Assembly (NCBI GenBank): GCA_009886035.1
Contig: VFJN01000140.1
Coordinates: 1 to 34,243, forward strand
Length of the DNA stretch: 34,243 nt
Direction of reading: 5' to 3'
Source of the DNA: Actinomycetota bacterium
Lineage (GTDB): Bacteria > Actinomycetota > Acidimicrobiia > Acidimicrobiales > VFJN01
The notes under the pieces were generated by a model, which saw only the letters and a program-made list of their open reading frames with translations, searched no databases and was not told where the DNA came from. Position numbers and translations under genes: made by a program. Shown one piece after another: positions 15,655 through 23,076 of this stretch; position 1 is the stretch's first letter, and the number at the start of each line of letters is the position of its first letter.

Positions 15655-16419
15655 GTGATCCGTCCCGACCGGCCCCACGCCCTGCCCGAATTTTCCTCCC
15701 CCGAGGAGGAACGCACCCACATCAAACAGCGGATGGCGGCGGCGTTCCGACTGTTCGATCGCTTCGGCTTCAACGAAGGGGTGGCCGGTCACCTCACCGC
15801 TCGCGACCCTGAGCGCACCGACTGCTTCTGGGTGAACCCGTTTGGGCTGTCCTTCGGCCTGGTTCGGGCCTCCGACCTGATCTTGGTGAACCATCAGGGT
15901 GAGGTGGTAGAGGGGGATTGGCCGGTGAACGTGGCCGCCTTTGCCATTCATTCGCAGGTGCACGCCGCCCGACCCGATGTGCAGGCTGCCGCCCACACCC
16001 ACAGCAAATCCGGCCGGGCGTGGTCCACCCTCGGGCGCCTCCTCGACCCCATCACCCAGGACTCTTGTACCTTCTTCGAGGCCCACGGCCTGTTCGACGA
16101 CTACACCGGAGTGGTCATCGATGTGGAGGAGGGGAAGCGCATTGCGCATGCCCTGGACGACCATAAGGCAGCCATTCTTCGCAATCATGGGATTCTCACG
16201 GTGGGCCGCTCGGTGGATGAGGCCGCCTGGCTGTTCATCACGATGGAGCGGTCGTGTGAGGTGCAGTTGATGGCCGAAGCCGTCGGCGTGCCGGTGAAAA
16301 TCGATCCCGAGATGGCCCGCCACACGAGAGACCAGGTGGGCAGTCCGTTCGCCGGTTGGTTCAGCTTCCAGCCGCTTTACGACCAGATCGTGGCGGATCA
16401 GCCCGACCTTCTCGACTGA
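15655..16419 (+). CDS. Class II aldolase/adducin-family protein
   Basis: This 254-residue protein has the L-fuculose-phosphate aldolase/adducin fold. Its zinc ligands are visible as AAAHTHSKSG (H114, H116) and the later RNHG histidine (near 187). The segments GFNEGVAGHLTARDP and FWVNPFGLSFGLVRASDLILVNHQGEVVEGD are typical of the short-chain actinobacterial branch, often annotated only by fold. The GTG at 15655 is chosen because GGAGG precedes it by 7 bases; an in-frame GTG 21 bases earlier has none. TAGGCT at 15617-15622 is a possible -10. The substrate is unknown. The SnoaL-like gene follows 17 bases downstream. Confidence 0.88.
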   Translation: MIRPDRPHALPEFSSPEEERTHIKQRMAAAFRLFDRFGFNEGVAGHLTARDPERTDCFWVNPFGLSFGLVRASDLILVNHQGEVVEGDWPVNVAAFAIHSQVHAARPDVQAAAHTHSKSGRAWSTLGRLLDPITQDSCTFFEAHGLFDDYTGVVIDVEEGKRIAHALDDHKAAILRNHGILTVGRSVDEAAWLFITMERSCEVQLMAEAVGVPVKIDPEMARHTRDQVGSPFAGWFSFQPLYDQIVADQPDLLD

Positions 16420-16436
16420 GCCCGGGAGTTCTCGCC

Positions 16437-16862
16437 GTGTCTGTGAGCCCGATTGGATCCAAACTTCGTGAACACCGAGAAGCGGTGGTGACGGAGTTGC
16501 TGGCGGCCCTCAACCGCCAGGACGTGGAGGCATCGCTCGCCTGTTTTACCCATCCTCGCTACGAACTGGTGGGGAACCAGCGGGTGTTCGAGGGGGCCGA
16601 TCAGGTGCGGCAGTACCACGAGACCACCTTCGCCACCTTCCCCGACCTGTCCTTCGAGATGATCGAGGTTCACCACTCTGAGCGTTCGATGGTGGTCGAG
16701 TTGTGGATGAGCGGATCCCACCTGGGCTCTCGTACCGATTTCCCCGCTACCGGCCGGCGCTTCCGTTGTCGGGTGGGCGCCGTGTTCCAGTTCCAGGAGG
16801 CGGATCTCATGGGCGCCCGCTACTACTACGACACGGGGACCATCGTCCGACAACTGGCCTGA
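16437..16862 (+). CDS. SnoaL-like / NTF2-fold protein
   Basis: This 141-residue protein of the SnoaL ester-cyclase-like superfamily has ELLAALNRQDVEASLACFTHPRYELVGNQRVFEGADQVRQYHETTFATFPDLSFEM, followed by a beta-rich half ending in GARYYYDTGTIVRQL. Many such proteins have no proven reaction. The GTG at 16437 has a GGGAG about 9 bases upstream and begins just after the aldolase gene, so the two are probably cotranscribed. A CTCCC/GGGAG mini-hairpin (16864-16878) follows the stop. Confidence 0.8.
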   Translation: MSVSPIGSKLREHREAVVTELLAALNRQDVEASLACFTHPRYELVGNQRVFEGADQVRQYHETTFATFPDLSFEMIEVHHSERSMVVELWMSGSHLGSRTDFPATGRRFRCRVGAVFQFQEADLMGARYYYDTGTIVRQLA

Positions 16863-16895
16863 TCTCCCTTGGCGGGAGCCGGCCCGATGCTGTCG

Positions 16896-16901
16896 TAGGG
16901 T
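16896..16901 (+). promoter_or_regulatory. Possible leaderless -10 box of the interrupted luciferase-like gene
   Basis: TAGGGT is followed by 6 bases and the ATG at 16908, the same arrangement as several intact genes here. The promoter therefore looks undamaged although the gene has a stop. An overlapping AGGG could alternatively act as a Shine-Dalgarno. Confidence 0.4.
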
Positions 16902-16907
16902 TGGCCG

Positions 16908-18062
16908 ATGGACTGGCCTCTCTCCTTCGGTATGTTCATGGCCCCGTTTCACCCGGTGGGGCAAAACCCCACCCTCGCCCTCGAGCGTGACCTCGACCTG
17001 GTGGTTCATCTCGATGCCCTGGGCTTTGATGAGGCCTGGATCGGCGAGCACCATTCGGCTGGCTACGAAATAATCGCCAGCCCGGAGGTATTCATTGCGA
17101 CGGCGGCCCAATAGACCCGCCGTATCCGCCTTGGCACCGGCGTAAGCTCGCTCCCCTACCACCACCCCCTGATGCTGGCCGACCGTATGGTGCTGTTGGA
17201 CCACCTCACCCGTGGTCGGGTGATGTTCGGGGTGGGGCCGGGTGCGTTGCCATCGGACGCCTTCATGATGGGGATCGACGTAAGCCGACAGCGGGACATG
17301 ATGGAAGAGGCGTTCGAGGCGATTCTGGCCCTCCTGGCGGGGGAGGCCCCGGTGAACCACGAAGGCAGTTGGTTCACGCTGCGTGATGCCCGACTCCAAC
17401 TGCGGCCCTACTCGCAGCCCTGTTTCGAGATCGCCGTGGCGGCGCAGATCTCGCCTTCGGGGCCGCGGTTGGCCGGGAAGCACGGCGTGTCGCTCCTGTC
17501 GCTCGGGGCCACCAATCAGGGTGGATTTGATGTGCTGGGCTCTCATTGGAAGGTGATGGAGGAGCGCAGCGCGGAGTTCGGTACGACCGTCGATCGGCAA
17601 AAGTGGCGTCTCGTCGGACCGATGCATATTGCCGACAGCAAGGAGCAGGCGTACCACGACGTGACCTTCGGACTTCCCCAATGGGTGGATTATTTTCAGC
17701 GCGTCGCCGCATTGCCATTGGGCCCGGACACCACCGATGTGGAGGAGATGGCCAACGCCATGAACGCCTCGGGTTTTGCGGTGATCGGCACGGTGGAGGA
17801 TGCCAAAGCCCAGATCGCGCGGTTGATCGAGCAGTCGGGTGGCTTCGGTACCTTTCTCGCCATGGCTCACGAGTGGGCCGACGGCGAGGCCACCTGGCAC
17901 AGCTATGAATTGTTGGCCCGTCATGTGTTCCCAGAGTTTCAGGGATCCGCCGTGTCAGCCGCGGCCAGTAGGGATTGGGCGGCGGAACGGCGTCCCGAAT
18001 TCATGGCGGCCGCCACCGCCGCAGTGATGGATTCGATTCAGTCCCATCATGCGCCCCAGTAA
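16908..18062 (+). pseudogene. Luciferase-like (LLM) flavin monooxygenase gene interrupted by one in-frame TAG
   Basis: The frame encodes a bacterial luciferase/limonene-monooxygenase-type protein of about 384 residues: MDWPLSFGMFMAPFHPVGQNP, LGFDEAWIGEHHSAGYEIIASPEVFIATAAQ, then TAG at 17112-17114, then TRRIRLGTGVSSLPYHHPLMLADRM, DHLTRGRVMFGVGPGALPSDAFMMG and a full C-terminus. Family members have an uninterrupted sense codon here (AA.RTRRIRLGTGV). There is no frameshift and both flanks keep family motifs, so a single substitution made the stop. Possibilities are a recent pseudogene, readthrough, restart at an internal codon such as ATG 17172, or a sequencing error. The first 68 residues hold barrel elements needed for folding, so neither fragment should be active alone. 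Confidence 0.85.
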
Positions 18063-18082
18063 CCCGCCCCGCAGGGGTGGGG

Positions 18083-19138
18083 CTAGGGCCTTGGGATGAA
18101 GGGAGTGGCCACCACCCGGGCGGGCGTTTGGGTGCCGCGCCCGTCGATGATGACCTCGGTACCTACCGCCAGAGCGGGAGGAAGGAAGGCCAGGGCTATC
18201 CCGTGCTCCAGCATCGGTGAGAAGTTGCCGCTCGTGACCACCCCCACCGGCGCATCGTTCACCATCACGACCTGGTCGGCTCGGGGCGGCCGCCGCCCCT
18301 CCACCGTCAACCCTCTGAGCTGCCGGGCGACGCCGCGTTCTCGCTCGGACACCAGGGCATCGCGTCCGTAAAAGCCGCCATCTTTATCCCAGGCCACCAC
18401 CCAACCCAGGCCGGCCTGCAGGGGGGTGATGCCCGAGCCAAGTTCGTGACCGTGGAGGGGAAGGGCCGCCTCGAGCCGCAGCGTGTCCCGCGCGCCCAGG
18501 CCGGCCGGCACTACTCCGGCGGCCACCAGGGCATCCCAGACGATGCCCGCTTCCGCCGCCGGTACGGCCACCTCAACGCCGTCTTCTCCGGTGTACCCGG
18601 TGCCAGCCACGGTGCAGGTGATCCCCGCCACCGCGGCGGTCCCCACTCGAAAGCGGCCGATGGCGGCGGCGTCCGGGCCGATGGTGGCTAGGCGTGAACG
18701 GGCTTCCGGGCCCTGTACGGCGATGATGGCGCGGGAGGCAGTCACGTCATCGCCGCCGATGGCGCTCAGCACGTCGTGGGTATTGGACGCATTGGGCATG
18801 ACATCGAAGATGTCGTCGGCAATCCACCACACGATGATGTCGTCGAGCACCGAGGCATCGGCATCATTGAGCAGATGGGTGTATTGGGCTCGGCCCGGGG
18901 TGATCTTCATGAGGTCGTTGGTGAAGGCCGCCTGGAGGCGAGCGAGGGCCCCGCGGCCATGCACGCGCACCGTACCGAGATGGCTCACATCGAACGCCAC
19001 TGCGTTGGCGCGACAGGCCCGGTGTTCGGCGAGGGTTCCCTCGCCGTACGACAAGGGCATGTCCCACCCTCCGAACGGGACCATTTTGGCCCCCAGGGCT
19101 CGATGCGAGGCATCAAGGGGAGAGGTTCGGGTGTTCAC
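18083..19138 (-). CDS. gcvT: Aminomethyltransferase, glycine cleavage T-protein
   Basis: This 351-residue protein transfers the methylene from aminomethyl-lipoyl-GcvH to tetrahydrofolate, releasing ammonia. It has TSPLDASHRALGAKMVPFGGWDMPLSYGEGTLAEHRACRANAVAFDVSHLG, the folate-domain motif TGYTGEDGVEV, and LGARDTLRLEAALPLHGHEL, all standard for GcvT. The GTG at 19138 is preferred because the family normally begins just before TPLxxxHxALGAKM and TAGGTT lies 7 bases upstream. An in-frame ATG at 19174 would overlap the upstream MerR gene and has poor spacing. It ends a minus-strand series with the MerR gene 10 bases upstream. Confidence 0.94.
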   Translation of the reverse strand: MNTRTSPLDASHRALGAKMVPFGGWDMPLSYGEGTLAEHRACRANAVAFDVSHLGTVRVHGRGALARLQAAFTNDLMKITPGRAQYTHLLNDADASVLDDIIVWWIADDIFDVMPNASNTHDVLSAIGGDDVTASRAIIAVQGPEARSRLATIGPDAAAIGRFRVGTAAVAGITCTVAGTGYTGEDGVEVAVPAAEAGIVWDALVAAGVVPAGLGARDTLRLEAALPLHGHELGSGITPLQAGLGWVVAWDKDGGFYGRDALVSERERGVARQLRGLTVEGRRPPRADQVVMVNDAPVGVVTSGNFSPMLEHGIALAFLPPALAVGTEVIIDGRGTQTPARVVATPFIPRP

Positions 19139-19145
19139 GAAGGAG

Positions 19146-19151
19146 AACCTA
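19146..19151 (-). promoter_or_regulatory. Possible leaderless -10 box of gcvT embedded in the MerR stop codon
   Basis: On the minus strand TAGGTT, whose TAG is the MerR gene stop, is followed by 7 bases and the GTG at 19138. The same trick occurs between the acyl-CoA dehydrogenase and kstR-like genes. Motif and spacing are the only evidence. Confidence 0.4.
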
Positions 19152-19619
19152 TCGGGCGATGGAGGCGGCGCCATCCTCGTGGACCGATTGGTCGGCGAGG
19201 GGGCGCAATTCCAAGATGGCGGCGTCTACCTGCTCCACTACGCCCCCGAGGGCGAGAAGGTTGAGCACCCCCTGGCCTTGGTACTTATTGACGACGTCAA
19301 TGAGATTCTCACCGGGGCCGACGAGCACGACGCTGTCCCCCGCAATCACCAATTGAGCGGCGGATAAGTCATCGCCCAGGTCACGCAAATATTCGAAGGC
19401 GGAGCGCACCCGGTCGAGGCGTTGGCCAGCGTCGAGCAGGGTCTTTATCATGCGTAGCTCGATGAGGTCTTTGTAGGAGTAGCGCCGCCGCGAGCCACTC
19501 CCCTTCGCATCGGCAAGGGACGGCCTGATCAGGTCGGTGCGCGCCCAGTAATCGAGTTGGCGGTAGGTGATACCGACGATGTCGGCGGTCTCTCGGCCGC
19601 TAAATCCCTCTGTGCTCAT
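19149..19619 (-). CDS. MerR-family transcriptional regulator (Rv1830-like)
   Basis: This 156-residue protein has an N-terminal MerR winged helix: FSGRETADIVGITYRQLDYWARTDLIRPSLADAKGSGSRRRYSYKDLIELRMIKTLLDAGQRLDRVRSAFEYLR. A C-terminal domain (AAQLVIAGDSVVLVGPGENLIDVVNKYQGQGVLNLLALGGVVEQVDAAI) has no cysteine metal site. This is the form found beside the DUF151 gene in actinobacteria (Rv1830 in M. tuberculosis). The ATG at 19619 has GAGGG 9 bases upstream; longer in-frame extensions to 19739 lack support. The effector is unknown. The GTAAC/GTTAC repeat at 19670-19688 may be its own operator (inference). Confidence 0.88.
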   Translation of the reverse strand: MSTEGFSGRETADIVGITYRQLDYWARTDLIRPSLADAKGSGSRRRYSYKDLIELRMIKTLLDAGQRLDRVRSAFEYLRDLGDDLSAAQLVIAGDSVVLVGPGENLIDVVNKYQGQGVLNLLALGGVVEQVDAAILELRPLADQSVHEDGAASIAR

Positions 19620-19669
19620 AACAGGCATCCCTCGCTGGTAGCGGGCCCTAATGGGTGGGGTGGGGGCGG

Positions 19670-19688
19670 GTAACACGAGTGGAGTTAC
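19670..19688. promoter_or_regulatory. Candidate MerR operator, GTAAC-N9-GTTAC
   Basis: An inverted repeat with 5-bp arms lies about 50-70 bases upstream of the MerR ATG in an otherwise GC-rich leader. MerR proteins bind spaced inverted repeats, so autoregulation is possible. The arms are short and chance cannot be excluded. Confidence 0.3.
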
Positions 19689-19747
19689 ACCAATGTGGTT
19701 GTGCCCGAGCACACTACGAGCAGGGCGATGAGCCGTCAACGGGCAAT

Positions 19748-19784
19748 GCGGGCGCGCCTCCCCCGCACCGGTGTGGGGGCCCGC
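19748..19784 (-). terminator. Hairpin downstream of the lipoprotein gene
   Basis: GCGGGC (19748-19753) pairs with GCCCGC (19779-19784), with an inner CCCC/GGGG stem and a small asymmetric loop. It lies immediately past the stop of the minus-strand lipoprotein gene. It has no T run. It would separate lipoprotein transcription from the downstream MerR-gcvT unit. Confidence 0.5.
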
Positions 19785-19789
19785 CTCTG

Positions 19790-20701
19790 TTAGGGGATGC
19801 GGTAGTGATGGAGCGTCTGGTTAGCCCCTTCACTGATGGTGACGTACCCGCGGCCATCGGCCTCGAACCCGATGGCCTCGCCCTGCGCCTCGGGCGGCAC
19901 CGGACCGTTGCAGGCGGTGGTGGCCATGGCCTCGGTGACGCTTTGGCCGTCGGTTCGAGCGAAGATCCGGGTTCCGCCGTACACCCGCAGGGCGATCTCG
20001 CGTCCGCTCTGGGAAATGGTGGCCCCGGTGACCGCATTGGCGAGCCCGGTTCCTACGTTGATCTCGCCCGTTTTCTCCAGGGTGGTGAGGCTGCTGGCGG
20101 CGGGGCTACCGGCCGTCCGGTACACGCCGATCGCACCCCCGGCCAGTTTCTTTTCCACGATGACGAGATCGCCCGTGGCGGGGTCCACCAGCAGTGCCTC
20201 GGCATTGTGGGGGCCATCGGGGTAGCGCAGGCGCAGAATTTCCACACCCCCCAATGCGAGCGGAATCCCCGCTGTGACGGTGGGTTCCGGTACGCGGTAG
20301 ACCACAATCTCGGCCCGCGATGCGGCGTTGTCCCCGATGTCGGCGGCGTAGAGGTAGGTGGTGTTCGCCAACGGCCCGCCACCAATGGCGATGTCTTCCC
20401 AATCCACCGCCATCGCTCCGGTCACCTGGTACTGCCGCTTCACCGCGCCCTGGTTGTCGATAGCAAACAGACGAGGGCTGTCGCCCGAGTCGTTGTGGAC
20501 CCACCAGAGGGAAGGGTTCACGCGACCGGCTTCGATGCCGGAGATCTCCACCAGGGACGGGTCGGTGGTGGGACCAGTGGAACTAGCGATCAGACCCGGG
20601 CGTCCGCAGCGTAGGAAGACCTCGTAGGACGAGGGGCCGCAACCGGCAAGTACCAGTGCGATCACGATCGTGCCTCCGGCCAGAGACACACGGCGTACCA
20701 T
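19790..20701 (-). CDS. Secreted lipoprotein with beta-propeller-like repeats
   Basis: This 303-residue protein has a lipoprotein signal: basic MVRR, a hydrophobic stretch, and the lipobox LAG-C21 (VIALVLAGCG). The mature part reads ISGIEAGRVNPSLWWVHNDSGDSPRLFAIDNQG, VDWEDIAIGGGPLANTTYLYAADIGDN, PDGPHNAEALLVDPATGDLVIVEKK and EAQGEAIGFEADGRGYVTISEG. These resemble the blades of SdiA-regulated/NHL-type or PE-PGRS-associated propellers. No catalytic residues can be recognised. The ATG is preceded by TAGTCT at 6 bases. It sits between the DUF151 and MerR genes, which are closer neighbours in mycobacteria, so it looks like an insertion into a conserved block. Confidence 0.82.
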   Translation of the reverse strand: MVRRVSLAGGTIVIALVLAGCGPSSYEVFLRCGRPGLIASSTGPTTDPSLVEISGIEAGRVNPSLWWVHNDSGDSPRLFAIDNQGAVKRQYQVTGAMAVDWEDIAIGGGPLANTTYLYAADIGDNAASRAEIVVYRVPEPTVTAGIPLALGGVEILRLRYPDGPHNAEALLVDPATGDLVIVEKKLAGGAIGVYRTAGSPAASSLTTLEKTGEINVGTGLANAVTGATISQSGREIALRVYGGTRIFARTDGQSVTEAMATTACNGPVPPEAQGEAIGFEADGRGYVTISEGANQTLHHYRIP

Positions 20702-20707
20702 TTCCCC

Positions 20708-20713
20708 AGACTA
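20708..20713 (-). promoter_or_regulatory. Leaderless -10 box of the lipoprotein gene
   Basis: On the minus strand TAGTCT is followed by 6 bases (GGGGAA) and the ATG at 20701. It is the same hexamer as in operators 1 and 3 but without the palindrome, so no KstR control is implied. Confidence 0.5.
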
Positions 20714-20766
20714 CCGCTCTCCTCTACCAGCGCGCCGGGCGGGCCGAGCCCGGGGGTGTGGACCGG

Positions 20767-21237
20767 TTAGGAATCGAAGTCTTCGGGCCTTACCTGCTCG
20801 ATGAAGTCTTTGAACTCTTCCACGACCTTTTCGGGCACGGCGCGTCCCGCCCGTCGTCCGGCGGCGTTGAGCACGCTTTCCTCGGCAAATAACGGGGCGC
20901 CGAACCGCAGAGCGATGGCGACGGCATCAGACGGACGGGCCGAGACAGATTTCACTTCGCCCGCATGGACCAGGATGATCTCGGCAAAAAAAGTGCTGTC
21001 ACGGAGCTCGGTAACTACGACGCGCTCGATGCGGGCACCGAGTTGGTCGAGCAGGTCCTTCATGAGGTCGTGGGTCATCGGGCGGGGGGTAGCCACTTCC
21101 TCGAGGGCGAAGGCAATGGCCGCCGCCTCAGGGCTACCGATGAAGATCGGCAGAATCCGAGCGTCACCGGCGGACTCACGCAGGAGGAGGCAGGGGATGT
21201 TGGGGGGTTGCTCCATCTCGATTCCCACCAGTTCCAT
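20767..21237 (-). CDS. DUF151 / bifunctional nuclease-family protein (Rv1829-like)
   Basis: This 156-residue protein has the signature of the DUF151 family: MELVGIEMEQPPNIPCLLLRESAGDARILPIFIGSPEAAAIAFALE, RPMTHDLMKDLL, TFFAEIILVHAGEVKSVSARPSDAVAIALRFGAPLFAEESVL, and a C-terminal EEFKDFIEQVRPEDF. Plant and bacterial members have been described as nucleases acting on RNA or DNA; the actinobacterial role is not settled. The ATG at 21237 fits the family N-terminus and has GGTGG about 9 bases upstream; a GTG 12 bases earlier is less likely. It follows the FtsR-type gene, with a structured 62-base gap. Confidence 0.9.
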   Translation of the reverse strand: MELVGIEMEQPPNIPCLLLRESAGDARILPIFIGSPEAAAIAFALEEVATPRPMTHDLMKDLLDQLGARIERVVVTELRDSTFFAEIILVHAGEVKSVSARPSDAVAIALRFGAPLFAEESVLNAAGRRAGRAVPEKVVEEFKDFIEQVRPEDFDS

Positions 21238-21245
21238 TTTTATCG

Positions 21246-21293
21246 CCACCGGCGCAGGCTATCCCTGCAAATCGGATGGCGCACTACCGGTGG
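21246..21293 (-). promoter_or_regulatory. Inverted repeat that could sequester the DUF151 gene ribosome-binding site
   Basis: Seven-base arms CCACCGG (21246-21252) and CCGGTGG (21287-21293) are exact complements, with a nested GCAGG/CCTGC hairpin (21254-21268). In the minus-strand mRNA the second arm (CCGGTGG) is the Shine-Dalgarno region of the DUF151 gene, so pairing with the first would hide it. A regulator binding site is the alternative. Confidence 0.45.
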
Positions 21294-21299
21294 GAAGGA

Positions 21300-22175
21300 T
21301 TACCGGGGATCGGTGTAATCCCGCAGGGCGGTGCGCAACAGAGCCGAGCGCATCTGATCGCCCAGGCCCGCCAATTCCCCGAGATTTGCCGCCGCCTGCT
21401 GTCGGGCGGTGGGGTTTCGTTGCTTGAGGAGCGGCATGAGGATTTGCTCCATGAAGCCCGCCTCCCGCTCGGCGGACACCTTGTACATGCGGAGATGGCG
21501 GGCCTCGATGCCAAACCGCATAAAGCCGGCCGCCGTGCGGGCCACTACGAGGGCATCGCCGTCGTAGAAGCTCTCCCCCGCCACGGCCCGTCCGGTCAGC
21601 AGGCCGTACTCCACGAGGTTGCTGAGGTCATCGGGGCTGAGGCCGGAGGCCGCGGCGAGTTCTTCGAGCGTGAAACTCACGCTGGTGGCGCCGCCATCGA
21701 GAGGGTTCACCGAGGGTCGGATGGGCAGTTCGGGCATGGCGGGGGTGGGGCGAGCGCGGGTGGGCTCGGGCTCGCGTCGCAGGGGGGCCGGGGCCACCGT
21801 GGGTGTCGGATCGTCGCTCGGCGCGACGGCGGGGGGTTTGATCTCTTCGAACAGAGAAGGCGTGTCACTGGGGACCACCGCGGCCGGCTCATCCGGCGGC
21901 ACCACCTGCCCAGCCGCCGTGGCTTCCTCGAGGCGGTCCTTCATCACCTTCAGGGGGAGGAAGTGGTCGCGCTGATGGCGCAGGATCCAGCGCAAACGCT
22001 CGATGTCGCCGTCGTAAAATTTGCGATAACCCGACGGGGTGCGTTCGGGATCAAGCAGGCCTTGACTCTCGAGGAAGCGAATCTTCGAGATCGTGACGTC
22101 GGGGAAATCCTCTTGCAGAAGATTGAGTACCTCGCCGATGGACAGGTGCGTGCGTTGGGGCGCGGTGTGGGTCAT
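21300..22175 (-). CDS. ftsR: MerR-family regulator of the FtsR/Rv1828 type
   Basis: This 291-residue regulator has an N-terminal MerR domain: LSIGEVLNLLQEDFPDVTISKIRFLESQGLLDPERTPSGYRKFYDGDIERLRWILRHQRDHFLPLKVMKDRLEEA. This closely matches the FtsR/Rv1828 family, shown in corynebacteria to influence ftsZ expression. A proline-rich linker (about 90-165) leads to a second MerR-like helical domain: SFTLEELAAASGLSPDDLSNLVEYGLLTGRAVAGESFYDGDALVVARTAAGFMRFGIEARHLRMYKVSAEREAGF. The ATG overlaps the garA stop by ATGA, so the two are coupled. The gene order gcvH-garA-this-DUF151 is the conserved actinobacterial one. The target here is inferred from the family. Confidence 0.92.
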   Translation of the reverse strand: MTHTAPQRTHLSIGEVLNLLQEDFPDVTISKIRFLESQGLLDPERTPSGYRKFYDGDIERLRWILRHQRDHFLPLKVMKDRLEEATAAGQVVPPDEPAAVVPSDTPSLFEEIKPPAVAPSDDPTPTVAPAPLRREPEPTRARPTPAMPELPIRPSVNPLDGGATSVSFTLEELAAASGLSPDDLSNLVEYGLLTGRAVAGESFYDGDALVVARTAAGFMRFGIEARHLRMYKVSAEREAGFMEQILMPLLKQRNPTARQQAAANLGELAGLGDQMRSALLRTALRDYTDPR

Positions 22176-22648
22176 GAGAGGCCAGCCAGGAAGATCAATT
22201 TGAAGGTGCCGATCTGGATTTCGTCGCCGTGGGTCAGCGGAGCCGACTCCACCCGCTGGCGGTTTAGGTAGGTGCCGTTGAGCGAACCGGAATCGGCCAC
22301 TTCGTACCCATTCTCCACTTGGCGCACCTCGGCGTGCCGACGAGACACGGTGATGTCGTCGAGGAAGATCGTGCTGTCGGGGTGGCGTCCGGCGGTGATG
22401 AGCGGCTCGTCGAGGGCGAAGCGGGAACCCGAGTTGGGTCCCCGGGTGACCACGAGGAGTCCTAAGCCGGGGGTGATGTCGGCCAGCTCGGCCGCCAACT
22501 CTTCGGCTGATCCGTCGAGGGGGACCAACACGGACACGGTGGTGTCGTGCTCCTGGCCGGCGAGGGTGAGGGCAGCGCCGCAGGACGAACAGAACTTTCC
22601 GGTCAGCGGGTTCGGGTGCCCGCAGTGGGCACAAGTCGCCTCGGCCAC
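22172..22648 (-). CDS. garA: GarA-like FHA-domain regulator with an N-terminal zinc ribbon
   Basis: This 158-residue protein carries a C-terminal FHA domain (about 62-155) almost identical in layout to mycobacterial GarA: LLVVTRGPNSGSRFALDEPL, ITAGRHPDSTIFLDDITVSRRHAEV, GSLNGTYLNRQRV. The phosphothreonine-binding residues R88, S102 and N124 are present. T36-T37 in HDTTVSV parallels the GarA ETTSVF phosphorylation motif, which PknB/PknG use to turn GarA off as an inhibitor of 2-oxoglutarate metabolism. Unlike mycobacterial GarA, the N-terminus is a zinc ribbon, C6-x2-C9 and C20-x2-C23. The GTG start at 22648 is 5 bases past the gcvH stop, with TAGG in front. Function here is by homology. Confidence 0.92.
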   Translation of the reverse strand: MAEATCAHCGHPNPLTGKFCSSCGAALTLAGQEHDTTVSVLVPLDGSAEELAAELADITPGLGLLVVTRGPNSGSRFALDEPLITAGRHPDSTIFLDDITVSRRHAEVRQVENGYEVADSGSLNGTYLNRQRVESAPLTHGDEIQIGTFKLIFLAGLS

Positions 22649-22653
22649 GATGC

Positions 22654-23034
22654 CTAGCCCTCGACCAGGTCGCGATAGGCGGTGGCACTGAGGAGGGAGT
22701 TGAGTTGCGAGGCATCGGTGAAGTCGATCACGAAGATCCATCCCTCGCCGTAGGGGTCTTCGTTCAGTCGCTCCGGCGCGTCGCCCAGATCGGTATTGAC
22801 CTCGCTGATCGTTCCCGACATTGGCGCATAGATATCGGAGACGGACTTGGTGGACTCGACCTCACTGATCGACGCTCCCCCGGTCACCGCGGTGCCCACA
22901 TCGGGAAGGTCGACGAAGACCACATCGCCCAGAGCATCCTGGGCGTAATCGGTGATGCCCACCCTGGCGCGAGTGCCTTCGATTCGAATCCACTCGTGGT
23001 CGGTCGAATAACGGAGGTCCTCCGGGATCTGCAT
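22654..23034 (-). CDS. gcvH: Glycine cleavage H-protein (lipoyl carrier)
   Basis: This 126-residue lipoyl-domain protein shuttles the aminomethyl group between GcvP, GcvT and the L-protein. It has LRYSTDHEWIRIEGTRARVGITDYAQDALGDVVFVDLPDVG, the lipoyl lysine K63 in SEVESTKSVSDIYAP, and NEDPYGEGWIFVIDF at the C-terminus, all diagnostic. The ATG is preceded by TAGCCT at 6 bases, with GGGGGG in between. It is the first gene of gcvH-garA-ftsR, matching Rv1826-Rv1827-Rv1828. Confidence 0.96.
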   Translation of the reverse strand: MQIPEDLRYSTDHEWIRIEGTRARVGITDYAQDALGDVVFVDLPDVGTAVTGGASISEVESTKSVSDIYAPMSGTISEVNTDLGDAPERLNEDPYGEGWIFVIDFTDASQLNSLLSATAYRDLVEG

Positions 23035-23040
23035 CCCCCC

Positions 23041-23046
23041 AGGCTA
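23041..23046 (-). promoter_or_regulatory. Leaderless -10 box of the gcvH-garA-ftsR unit
   Basis: On the minus strand TAGCCT, then six G residues, then the ATG at 23034. It lies right next to the terminator-like hairpin of the upstream gene. Confidence 0.45.
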
Positions 23047-23050
23047 TCGG

Positions 23051-23075
23051 AACCCTCGACCGCGTGTTGAGGGTT
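23051..23075 (-). terminator. Hairpin after the nucleotidyltransferase fusion gene
   Basis: AACCCTCGAC pairs with GTTGAGGGTT across a 5-base loop, with one mismatch in ten. It begins one base past the minus-strand stop at 23077. It lacks a T run. The position, just before the gcvH promoter, fits a terminator. Confidence 0.6.
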
Positions 23076-23076
23076 G

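Noticed and set aside
16398-17924. Minus-strand frame of about 508 codons across the SnoaL and luciferase-like genes
   Set aside because: It passes through the interrupted LLM gene and might explain the stop, but it has no family features, while both plus-strand flanks of the TAG keep LLM motifs.
19620-19739. N-terminal extension of the MerR protein
   Set aside because: The extra 40 residues are proline/arginine-rich and unlike the family; GAGGG is correctly spaced for the ATG at 19619.
22975-22995. GATTCGAATCC resembling a tRNA T-loop
   Set aside because: It lies inside gcvH and no acceptor stem or anticodon arm can be drawn around it.
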